A DNA stretch of 20,389 nucleotides. It comes from an uncultured Muribaculum sp. Its GTDB lineage: Bacteria > Bacteroidota > Bacteroidia > Bacteroidales > Muribaculaceae. The stretch's first letter is position 1. Each line of letters opens with the position of its first letter. The position numbers were made by a program, and so were the translations under genes. The notes beneath the pieces are model-generated. The model saw only the letters and a program-made list of their open reading frames with translations. It searched no databases and was not told the origin of the DNA. Positions 1-5,679 of this stretch are shown here, in pieces. The DNA is taken from positions 1 through 20,389 of the forward strand of contig CANPDS010000010.1 of the NCBI GenBank assembly GCA_947573015.1. Direction: 5' to 3'.

Positions 1-827
1 CTAAGCCGATTGAGTTTGTCACCCATTGCCCGGTATGTGGCACTCCATTGGTGCGTATCGAAGGAGAGGCATCTCATATGTGCCCGAATAAGTTGGGGTG
101 TGCTCCTCAGATATGTGGTCGGATTGAGCATTTCGTTGGACGCCGCATGATGAATATTGATGGCATTGGCGAGGAAATGTCGGTATTGCTGTATGAGCAT
201 GGTTGGGTAAAGGATCCGGCTGATCTGTATACCCTTTACCGTCATCGGGAAGAAATGATGCTGTTGCCTGGTATGGGTCCGCGTACTGTCGATCGCATAT
301 TGGAAGGTATTGAAGCATCCAAGCAGGTTCCGTTTGACCGCGTTGTATTCTCATTGTCGATACTTTTTGTCGGAGAGACAGTGGCAAAGAAACTTGCACG
401 TGCCATGCATGATATTGATACGTTGATGAGTGCCGATATAGATGCACTTACTGCGGTTGATGATATAGGCCCACGTATAGCACAATCGGTTGTCGATTTT
501 TTCTCACACCCGATCAATAGTGATATTGTAGAGCGTCTTCGTGCAGCAGGCGTGAGGATGGCTATGCCTGAGCCAGCGGATGATGCTCAATCAGATTTGT
601 TTGCTGGGAAAACGATAGTGATTTCTGGAACGTTCGTGCATCATAGCCGCGATGAATATAAGGAGATAATTGAGCGGAATGGTGGTAAAAATGCCGGATC
701 AGTAAGCAAGAAGACAGATTTTATACTTGCCGGTGATAACATGGGCCCGGCTAAACTTGAAAAGGCCCGTTCGCTTGGCGTGAAGATTCTCAGTGAGAAT
801 GAATTCTTAGAAATGATAAAAATATGA
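1..827 (+). CDS. ligA: NAD-dependent DNA ligase LigA, C-terminal part (5' end outside window)
   Basis: This is the 3' part of the NAD+-dependent DNA ligase, the cytoplasmic enzyme that seals nicks in replication and repair. The reading frame is open from the window edge (first full codon at base 3), so the adenylation and OB domains lie outside. Visible in order: a four-cysteine zinc finger (CPVC near the edge, then CPNKLGC around bases 80-105), helix-hairpin-helix repeats including MNIDGIGEE, LPGMGPRTVDRIL and VDDIGPRIAQ, and a C-terminal BRCT domain over the last ~80 residues, starting near DLFAGKTIVISGTF. That domain order is diagnostic of LigA. The TGA stop overlaps the ATG of the next gene (ATGA at 824-827), so the two are probably translationally coupled. 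Confidence 0.96.
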   Translation, partial: KPIEFVTHCPVCGTPLVRIEGEASHMCPNKLGCAPQICGRIEHFVGRRMMNIDGIGEEMSVLLYEHGWVKDPADLYTLYRHREEMMLLPGMGPRTVDRILEGIEASKQVPFDRVVFSLSILFVGETVAKKLARAMHDIDTLMSADIDALTAVDDIGPRIAQSVVDFFSHPINSDIVERLRAAGVRMAMPEPADDAQSDLFAGKTIVISGTFVHHSRDEYKEIIERNGGKNAGSVSKKTDFILAGDNMGPAKLEKARSLGVKILSENEFLEMIKI

Positions 828-1144
828 CACCGGAGGAGCATTTGAAAATAGAGGAACGCATCATTACGATGCTGAAGACGGTATATGATCCTGAAATACC
901 TGTTGATATATATAATCTCGGACTGATATATAGGATTGATCTTGCCGACAATGGCGATTTGGTAGTGGATATGACTCTTACCGCACCCAGTTGTCCGGCT
1001 GCTGACTTTATTGTCGAGGATGCACGTATCAAATTGGAAAGTATTGAAGGTGTGAATAATGTTACTATCAACATTGTGTTTGAGCCAGAATGGACTAAGG
1101 AGATGATGAGCGAGGAGGCAAAGCTTGATCTTGGTTTCTTGTAA
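824..1144 (+). CDS. DUF59/MIP18-family (SufT-like) iron-sulfur cluster assembly protein
   Basis: A 106-residue protein of the DUF59 (MIP18/PaaD-like) family, whose members help assemble or deliver Fe-S clusters. The N-terminal half carries the family signature YDPEIPVDIYNLGLIY (from residue 21). The second signature LTAPSCPAAD contains the single conserved cysteine, C57. The length is that of a stand-alone DUF59 domain with no fused P-loop (Mrp/NBP35) domain. It overlaps ligA by 4 bases and is followed 16 bases later by the lpxH-like gene, so the three genes likely form one transcript. The Fe-S role is inferred from the family; the precise client proteins cannot be told from sequence. Confidence 0.88.
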   Translation: MTPEEHLKIEERIITMLKTVYDPEIPVDIYNLGLIYRIDLADNGDLVVDMTLTAPSCPAADFIVEDARIKLESIEGVNNVTINIVFEPEWTKEMMSEEAKLDLGFL

Positions 1145-1160
1145 CTAACCAACTTTCAGG

Positions 1161-1922
1161 ATGGTCTACTTTATATCAGATCTGCATCTCGGTGCCACAT
1201 ATATGCCTGATGCACGTGTTCATGAACAGCGCGTGATAACTTGGCTCGATAGTATACGCCATGACGCGACAGAGCTGTATCTCCTTGGCGATATACTCGA
1301 TTATTGGTTTGAGTATCGTACGGTGGTACCTCGTGGATTCGTGCGTTTCTTTGGTGCTCTTGCCTCCTTGGCCGATAGTGGAGTGAAAATATACTGGTTT
1401 ATAGGAAATCATGATATATGGTTATTTGACTATTTGCGCGATGAGATAGGACTGACAGTGATCGATGGGGTACTTGAGAAAACTATCGGGCAACATCGTT
1501 TTTTCATGACCCATGGGGATGGTGTGGGTGAGTTGCCACTTACGTTCAGAATGCTTCGGTCTACATTCCGCAATAAGTTCTGTCAGAAGCTATATAGCGC
1601 GATACATCCCCGGTGGACCATACCATTTGCCCATAGATGGTCTACATCAAGCCGCGATTTTTGTAAAGAAGATATTCCTCGTTTTGAAGGTCCTGATAAT
1701 GAGCCTTTGGTGAAATTTTCAGAGGGATATTCTCTTGAGCATCCTGATATTGACTTCTTTATATTTGGCCATCGGCATGCGTTGGTTGATTATCCATTGC
1801 TTACAGGAGCGCATATGATTATACTTGGTGATTGGATACATCATTTCAGCTATGCATCATATGATGGCAATAACGTGTTGTTGTATCGATGGGATGGTAA
1901 AATTGGTATCCCCGTAGTCTGA
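1161..1922 (+). CDS. lpxH: UDP-2,3-diacylglucosamine diphosphatase (LpxH-like metallophosphoesterase)
   Basis: A 253-residue calcineurin-like phosphoesterase. In the lipid A pathway LpxH hydrolyses UDP-2,3-diacylglucosamine to lipid X and UMP at the inner face of the cytoplasmic membrane. All metal-binding blocks are present: SDLHLGA (D7, H9), LLGDILDYWFEY (D44), GNHDIW (N83, H84), THGDG (H118) and FGHRH (H204, H206). The LGDILDYWFEY context is characteristic of LpxH-type rather than general phosphodiesterases. There is no signal peptide, fitting a peripheral cytoplasmic enzyme. The ATG at 1161 lies 16 bases after the DUF59 gene, with a weak CAGG in front of it. A Gram-negative role in lipid A synthesis is inferred from the family; a related LpxH2-type or other substrate is possible. 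Confidence 0.85.
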   Translation: MVYFISDLHLGATYMPDARVHEQRVITWLDSIRHDATELYLLGDILDYWFEYRTVVPRGFVRFFGALASLADSGVKIYWFIGNHDIWLFDYLRDEIGLTVIDGVLEKTIGQHRFFMTHGDGVGELPLTFRMLRSTFRNKFCQKLYSAIHPRWTIPFAHRWSTSSRDFCKEDIPRFEGPDNEPLVKFSEGYSLEHPDIDFFIFGHRHALVDYPLLTGAHMIILGDWIHHFSYASYDGNNVLLYRWDGKIGIPVV

Positions 1923-2022
1923 TAATAAAATTTTACTTAATGAAAGATATTTTTACAAATTAGATAATACCTATGATTATTAGGTGGTTACGTAAATATT
2001 CAATATCATTTTGCTAAAAATG

Positions 2023-2060
2023 ATTAAAAAACATGTTGCTAAACATGCTTTTAATTTTTG
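2023..2060 (+). terminator. Weak AT-rich hairpin after the ligA-lpxH transcript
   Basis: The arms ATTAAAAAACATG (2023-2035) and CATGCTTTTAAT (2044-2055) pair imperfectly (one bulge) across an 8-base loop and are followed by TTTTG. It sits 100 bases downstream of the lpxH-like stop codon and could end that transcript. The pairing is AT-rich and weak, and the T run doubles as the -33 box of the next promoter, so this is tentative. Confidence 0.3.
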
Positions 2061-2087
2061 TCACTTCACAAAAAAGAGTGACCTTTG
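2057..2087 (+). promoter_or_regulatory. Bacteroidetes-type promoter in front of candidate small RNA
   Basis: TTTG at 2057-2060, a 19-base spacer, then GACCTTTG at 2080-2087, which matches the -7 consensus TAnnTTTG in seven of eight positions. The predicted start of transcription is about 2092-2095. No protein gene follows on this strand for 1.5 kb, but a strong terminator does, 60 bases on. Confidence 0.5.
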
Positions 2088-2092
2088 TAACG

Positions 2093-2180
2093 CAAACCTA
2101 AAACAATCTTTTTTACCTTAGAAATTGTACCTATTGGAAACCCATAAGAAGGAGCTTAGAGATAAGCTCCTTTTTATTTT
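2093..2180 (+). ncRNA. Candidate small RNA (~85 nt), function unknown
   Basis: No open reading frame of note lies here, yet the stretch is bounded by a good promoter (2057-2087) and a textbook intrinsic terminator (2149-2176). ACAAT (2103-2107) and ATTGT (2124-2128) could form a short internal stem. The promoter-to-terminator layout is like that described for the Bacteroidales-1 RNA motif, but I cannot tell whether this sequence matches that family. It could also be a leader or decaying transcript. It is called from architecture alone, not from recognised sequence. Confidence 0.4.
2149..2176 (+). terminator. Rho-independent terminator, perfect 10-bp stem
   Basis: AAGGAGCTTA (2149-2158), tetraloop GAGA, TAAGCTCCTT (2163-2172), then a T-rich tail reaching TTTTTATTTT. 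The stem is perfect and the GAGA loop is of the GNRA type. The tail shows that it acts on plus-strand transcripts. Confidence 0.8.
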
Positions 2181-2226
2181 GTATTTTTCTTAACAGATAG
2201 CTTAGATATGTAAAAGCTTAAAATGT

Positions 2227-2261
2227 AAAAATCCCTTGACCCGAAAATTGAGTCAAGGGAT
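2227..2261 (-). terminator. Rho-independent terminator of tRNA-Leu
   Basis: ATCCCTTGAC (2231-2240) pairs perfectly with GTCAAGGGAT (2252-2261) across an 11-base loop. Read on the minus strand the stem is followed by TTTTACATTT. It begins 10 bases beyond the 3' end of the tRNA and so ends that transcript. Confidence 0.8.
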
Positions 2262-2271
2262 TGATTTATAG

Positions 2272-2355
2272 TACCTGAAGTGGGACTCGAACCCACACAG
2301 CCGCTATGGCCAAGGGATTTTAAGTCCCTCGTGTCTACCATTCCACCATTCAGGC
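2272..2355 (-). tRNA. tRNA-Leu (anticodon UAA)
   Basis: An 84-base class II tRNA on the minus strand. The acceptor stem pairs GCCTGAA with TTCAGGT and the discriminator is A73. The anticodon stem AGGGA/TCCCT encloses the loop CTTAAAA, giving anticodon TAA at 2320-2322, which reads UUA/UUG. A long variable arm follows, and the T arm is GTGGG-TTCGAGT-CCCAC. The 3' CCA is not encoded. It has its own promoter (2382-2412) and terminator (2227-2261). Confidence 0.95.
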
Positions 2356-2381
2356 AGCCTTGGTGTTATCCTTATTTCTCG

Positions 2382-2412
2382 CAAAGGTATGCAGTTTTTT
2401 TTGATTTTGCAA
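2382..2412 (-). promoter_or_regulatory. Promoter of tRNA-Leu
   Basis: On the minus strand TTG (2410-2412) is followed after 20 bases by TACCTTTG (2382-2389), an exact match to TAnnTTTG. The predicted start falls about 20 bases before the mature tRNA 5' end, leaving a short leader to be removed by RNase P. Confidence 0.6.
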
Positions 2413-2451
2413 GTCTTTGCCAAGCATCGATCATGCGGAATTTCGTTTGAT

Positions 2452-2907
2452 TTAACGTTTTTGCATCATACGCGCCATATCGCGCTTGTCCTCTCGTTCT
2501 TTGATGGACTGTCGCTTATCATATTCTTTTTTACCTCTGGCAATCCCTATCACGAGTTTTGCCAGCCCGCGTTCATTTATGAACAGTCGCAGAGGAACTA
2601 TTGTAAATCCGGCTTCCTTACCTGATTTCTCAAGCCGAGCTATCTCTTTGCGGTTAAGCAGGAGTTTTCGGTCACGGCGTTCGGTATGATTGTTGTATGT
2701 ACCGTAAAAATATTCTGCGATATACATGTTTTTCACCCATACTTCACCGTTGTCAACAAGACAGAATGTATCTACAAGGCTTGCCTTGCCTTGCCGCAGG
2801 GATTTGATCTCAGTTCCGGTCAACACTATTCCAGCCGTGAATGTGTCGGTGATAGCGTAGTCGAACGTTGCGCGTCGGTTCTTTATGTTGATATCTTTTG
2901 TTGTCAT
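2452..2907 (-). CDS. smpB: SsrA-binding protein SmpB
   Basis: A 151-residue SmpB, the small basic protein that binds tmRNA and brings it to stalled ribosomes for trans-translation. Visible signatures are an N-terminal stretch with NRRATFDY, then GTEIKSLRQGKASLVD. The end is a highly basic tail, KKEYDKRQSIKERED and on, which inserts into the mRNA channel. The ATG at 2907 was chosen because family members begin just ahead of this first beta strand (about 150 residues). The longer frame to 3006 would add 33 residues of unrelated sequence overlapping the upstream gene. It follows the Yip1-family gene by 20 bases, suggesting an operon. No terminator is evident before the tRNA. Confidence 0.96.
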   Translation of the reverse strand: MTTKDINIKNRRATFDYAITDTFTAGIVLTGTEIKSLRQGKASLVDTFCLVDNGEVWVKNMYIAEYFYGTYNNHTERRDRKLLLNRKEIARLEKSGKEAGFTIVPLRLFINERGLAKLVIGIARGKKEYDKRQSIKEREDKRDMARMMQKR

Positions 2908-2927
2908 ATGTTGGTTGTTTGTTGCAA

Positions 2928-3488
2928 TCATGCCGGACTTCCTGGCATAAGCATGCGGAATATGGCGATTATTACATATGGAGGAATAAGGATAAACAAA
3001 GCGCACAGCAACAGAAATGTTGGAGTATGCCCCTCGTCAATATTGAGATACTTTCTACCGGCCCACATTATTATTAAAACAAACAGGGGCATGAGTTGGA
3101 TCAGAGAAAGATCCATTGGTAGACAGTTGCGGATAAATGTGATCAGCGCAAGTATCGCGAGGTTATAGATGATAAATGTGTTGATCTTTTTCTCTCCGGG
3201 ATTATCAGATGAGACTTTTTCTATGGTTGCTGTAAGAAGCGCAGAGGCAAGGAAATAAGCTATGAAATACCCTACAAAAGTTACTACTGCACTTTCAATC
3301 AGCAACGATAATTCAAGGTGTGTGTGATATATGCGTGGTATGAATGCTGAGCAAGCGGTAAGACCCAGTAATGGATAGAAACCAGAGGCAGCGAGGGTCT
3401 GCGGATTTTCACCGACAGCAGCAATGTCTGTCCAACCTTTAACGGGAGATATGATAAGTTGCATCAGGCAACCGATAAATTTAAGCAT
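2928..3488 (-). CDS. Yip1-domain integral membrane protein, function unknown
   Basis: A 186-residue inner-membrane protein of the bacterial Yip1 (PF04893-like) type. The N-terminal SPVKGWTDI near residue 14, followed by an amphipathic stretch and then membrane spans, is typical of these proteins in Bacteroidetes. About five hydrophobic segments can be seen, at roughly residues 38-52, 60-85, 104-120, 125-145 and 155-180. No catalytic motif is visible. The eukaryotic relatives act in vesicle traffic, but a bacterial role is unknown and should not be inferred from the name. It lies directly upstream of smpB with 20 bases between, so the two are probably co-transcribed from the divergent promoter region at 3567-3600. 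Confidence 0.75.
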   Translation of the reverse strand: MLKFIGCLMQLIISPVKGWTDIAAVGENPQTLAASGFYPLLGLTACSAFIPRIYHTHLELSLLIESAVVTFVGYFIAYFLASALLTATIEKVSSDNPGEKKINTFIIYNLAILALITFIRNCLPMDLSLIQLMPLFVLIIMWAGRKYLNIDEGHTPTFLLLCALFILIPPYVIIAIFRMLMPGSPA

Positions 3489-3566
3489 GATATGTCTGGA
3501 TCAGAGATGGATATGTCATTGAATTGACATTTTGGAATAAATTTAAATCAGTTCAATGTATATACT

Positions 3567-3602
3567 CCTGCAAAATTACAAAAAAATAGCTAATTTTGGA
3601 GT
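3567..3602. promoter_or_regulatory. Overlapping divergent promoter boxes
   Basis: CAAAATTA (3571-3578) and TAATTTTG (3591-3598) are exact reverse complements, each an exact TAnnTTTG -7 box, on the minus and plus strand respectively. The spacing places each -33 region roughly over the opposite -7 box; neither -33 is a good match. The plus box lies only 8 bases before the acyltransferase ATG, giving an almost leaderless mRNA. The minus box would serve the Yip1-smpB pair with a ~75-base leader. Confidence 0.4.
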
Positions 3603-3606
3603 GTAA

Positions 3607-4767
3607 ATGGGAAAGTCAGATACGGTTAACGCTCCATTTCCTCAGCGCGATACGGTAATGTCGATAGTTAAGGGGATCGCTATAATTCTGATGGTCGCGG
3701 GCCATGCGGAAGGAGGCGATATGCTTGTTCGATTTATTTACCTATTTCATATGCCGGTGTTTTTTATCGCAGCCGGATATTTTTTTTCATCATCAAGTCT
3801 TGATGACCCATGGCGCTTTTGCGTGAAGCGATTCAAGGGCCTTTATGTCCCATTTGTAAAATGGGCTATTCTTTTTTTATTGCTTCACAATCTGTTTTTT
3901 TACTTCGGTATTTTAAATGAGACATATGGTAATTGGACTGGTGGTGTGACACATCCGTATACATGGCACTCTTTTTTTCAGCGGCTGGTCCACATCGTAT
4001 TTTCGATGGCTGGTTATGACGAATTCATGGCCGGGGCTTTCTGGTTTTTCAGGGCGCTGCTCCTCACATCAATCGGATATCTGGTGTTGAGATTGTTGCT
4101 GCGGCATTTCTCACCTGAAATCAGTACAGTAAAGGCTTCTGTTATCATATGCTGTATGGCATGGGCATTTGCCGCTTTCAAGGTGTCATGCGACATGCGT
4201 ATCGTGACGGTTGTTCAAGGTGGCATACGTGAGACATGGGGACTGTTTTTCTTTAGTTTTGGAGTGTTGTTCAGGGCTTTGGAAAATTCTGTTCCTGCAT
4301 TGCGATGGTGGAGCGCAGTTCTGATTGCCGCTTTTTTGATTGTTGGTGCTTATCTTGGTTGGGCTGGAATGACCCTTACCCCGACAATGATGACGGTTGC
4401 TACTTTGCCAGTGACAGGCATTCTTGGTTTCATGATGCTTAAATGGCTTTCTCATTATATCGATGCAAGAGAGACGATTGTACGCAGTATATTGGTGCAG
4501 TTGGGTGAGATGACCATTTACATATTTGTTTTCCACATTGTTGCGTTTAAGGTGGTAAGTTTGATTAAAATATGGTGGTATGGACTCGAATTTGGTCAGA
4601 TCGGATGCCACATGGTGATTCACGAACATGCTGCCGAAGATCTTTTCTGGATATTATATACGGTGGTTGGAGTTTCGTTACCTATTATTTGGAAACTTTC
4701 TTACGATAATATATGCTCATGGATGCGACGCACTCGGTGTGTTGAGCAAGTTTCAGATACCGTGTAA
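3607..4767 (+). CDS. Acyltransferase family (AT3-like) integral membrane protein
   Basis: A 386-residue polytopic membrane protein of the acyltransferase 3 (PF01757-type) family, which moves acyl groups, often acetyl, onto surface polysaccharides or lipids. The N-terminal signature is RDTVMSIVKGIAIILMVAGH, with the family histidine H33. It is followed by FHMPVFFIAAGYFF, and about ten hydrophobic spans fill the rest. The Phe/His/Met-Pro block and a charged cytoplasmic loop (residues 75-85) fit the family. The substrate cannot be told. The ATG at 3607 is used; an ATG at codon 18 is possible but would cut into the family signature. The E1-like gene follows after 18 bases, so the two are likely co-transcribed although no functional link is obvious. 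Confidence 0.8.
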   Translation: MGKSDTVNAPFPQRDTVMSIVKGIAIILMVAGHAEGGDMLVRFIYLFHMPVFFIAAGYFFSSSSLDDPWRFCVKRFKGLYVPFVKWAILFLLLHNLFFYFGILNETYGNWTGGVTHPYTWHSFFQRLVHIVFSMAGYDEFMAGAFWFFRALLLTSIGYLVLRLLLRHFSPEISTVKASVIICCMAWAFAAFKVSCDMRIVTVVQGGIRETWGLFFFSFGVLFRALENSVPALRWWSAVLIAAFLIVGAYLGWAGMTLTPTMMTVATLPVTGILGFMMLKWLSHYIDARETIVRSILVQLGEMTIYIFVFHIVAFKVVSLIKIWWYGLEFGQIGCHMVIHEHAAEDLFWILYTVVGVSLPIIWKLSYDNICSWMRRTRCVEQVSDTV

Positions 4768-4785
4768 ATTTTAAATGCTTATTTC

Positions 4786-5505
4786 ATGAGTAAACAACTT
4801 GATGATATAACAGAACGTTATAAAGGTCATCGCGCGTTGTGTGAGATTGATATTCCAGGACAACGTGCCATAGAGAATGGTAGAGTTCTGGTTGTTGGGG
4901 CTGGTGGCCTCGGTTCGCCCGTATGTCTATATCTGGCGGCAGCCGGAGTGGGTACTATCGGAGTTGTAGATGCTGATACTGTATCGCTCAGCAATCTTCA
5001 GCGTCAGATCATGCATTTTACGGCAGATCTTGGGCGCCTAAAGGTAGAGAGTGCAGCCGAAAAGATTACAGCTCTCAATCCTCATGTCCGCATTTTGCCG
5101 CTGGCAGTTATGATTACTGAAGAGAATGCCGCATCAATATTAGGGGAGTATGATATTGTAGTTGATTGCACTGATAATTTTGCTACACGTCTGTTGCTGA
5201 ACGATACATGTGTGTCCATAGGCAAGCCTATGGTATATGGTGCTGTTCAGCGAATGGCAGGTCAGGTGTTCACATATCTTCCCGGCTATGCTGATTATCG
5301 CGCATGGTTTGGTGACATGCCTCCACGCAACGAGCAGCCATGTGCTGTGAATGGAGTGATGAATACTGTAGTAGGAGTGGTTGGTACATTGCAGGCTACT
5401 GAAGTTATAAAGTTTCTCTCGCATGCTGGCGATCTGCTCTGTGGCCGGTTGCTGTTGTTTGATGCTGTTACTATGACCTTCCGGGAGATAAAAAATCGCC
5501 GGTGA
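4786..5505 (+). CDS. HesA/MoeB/ThiF family E1-like adenylyltransferase lacking the zinc cysteines
   Basis: A 239-residue E1-like enzyme. Relatives adenylate the C-terminal Gly-Gly of a ubiquitin-fold sulfur carrier (ThiS, MoaD) in thiamine or molybdopterin synthesis. The nucleotide-binding loop VVGAGGLGS spans residues 36-44. Then come VDADTVSLSNLQRQ with the catalytic Asn/Arg, DCTDNFATR for Mg2+ binding, and QPCAVNGV with the presumptive acyl-disulfide/thiol cysteine C186. Two features differ from E. coli MoeB and ThiF: the first zinc pair, C-x-x-C, is replaced (D170-Y-R-A173), and the protein ends at REIKNRR before the second C-x-x-C. The whole zinc site is therefore missing. ThiF, MoeB and HesA cannot be told apart, and no thiS or moaD is nearby. 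Confidence 0.85.
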   Translation: MSKQLDDITERYKGHRALCEIDIPGQRAIENGRVLVVGAGGLGSPVCLYLAAAGVGTIGVVDADTVSLSNLQRQIMHFTADLGRLKVESAAEKITALNPHVRILPLAVMITEENAASILGEYDIVVDCTDNFATRLLLNDTCVSIGKPMVYGAVQRMAGQVFTYLPGYADYRAWFGDMPPRNEQPCAVNGVMNTVVGVVGTLQATEVIKFLSHAGDLLCGRLLLFDAVTMTFREIKNRR

Positions 5506-5542
5506 TCACAGGCTTTGGCCACGGAAACATAAAATATTTTTC

Positions 5543-5573
5543 CGATTAATCGAAATTAATCGAAATTAATCGG
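5543..5573. repeat. Three helically phased ATTAATCG repeats (candidate operator)
   Basis: ATTAATCG occurs at 5545-5552, 5555-5562 and 5565-5572, exactly one per 10 bases. The outer ends form an inverted pair, CCGATTAAT (5542-5550) and ATTAATCGG (5565-5573), and the first unit lies in the palindrome CGATTAATCG. The array ends 20 bases ahead of the -33 box of the promoter at 5593-5623, a usual place for an activator. No known regulator is recognised. Confidence 0.5.
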
Positions 5574-5592
5574 CTGGATTTGGTGTGGTTTA

Positions 5593-5623
5593 ATTGGGAA
5601 TTAAGGGTCGGAATGTATTTTTG
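5593..5623 (+). promoter_or_regulatory. Promoter of the tandem esterase/beta-helix genes
   Basis: ATTG (5593-5596), a 19-base spacer, then TATTTTTG (5616-5623), an exact TAnnTTTG. Transcription should start near 5629-5631, giving a leader of about 50 bases. The leader holds the small hairpin GCGGA-ATAA-TCCGC (5636-5649). No other promoter was found before the second paralogue. Confidence 0.65.
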
Positions 5624-5679
5624 TAAAAAAAACTTGCGGAATAATCCGCCAACCTTAAAAAACCAAATCACACATGCAA

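Noticed and set aside
1969..1985. ACCTA-N7-TAGGT inverted repeat after lpxH
   Set aside because: Five-base arms in AT-rich sequence, expected by chance.
2272..2355. G1-U72 wobble at the top of the tRNA-Leu acceptor stem
   Set aside because: The same wobble is, as I recall, present in the E. coli tRNA-Leu(UAA), so it is not a defect.
2686..3168. Plus-strand frame of 160 codons opposite smpB and the Yip1-family gene
   Set aside because: It spans parts of two well-supported minus-strand genes, has a mixed composition with no domain pattern, and no promoter of its own.
3513..3530. Inverted repeat ATGTCA-N6-TGACAT before the Yip1-family gene
   Set aside because: Only six-base arms; it could be an operator but there is nothing beyond the symmetry to support it.
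4186..4629. Minus-strand frame of 147 codons opposite the acyltransferase gene
   Set aside because: His/Asn/Gln-rich composition typical of an antisense shadow; the plus-strand membrane protein is clearly the real gene.
5543..5573. Short direct repeats that might be a CRISPR remnant
   Set aside because: Units are 8-10 bases with 2-base gaps and no spacers; this fits an operator array, not CRISPR.
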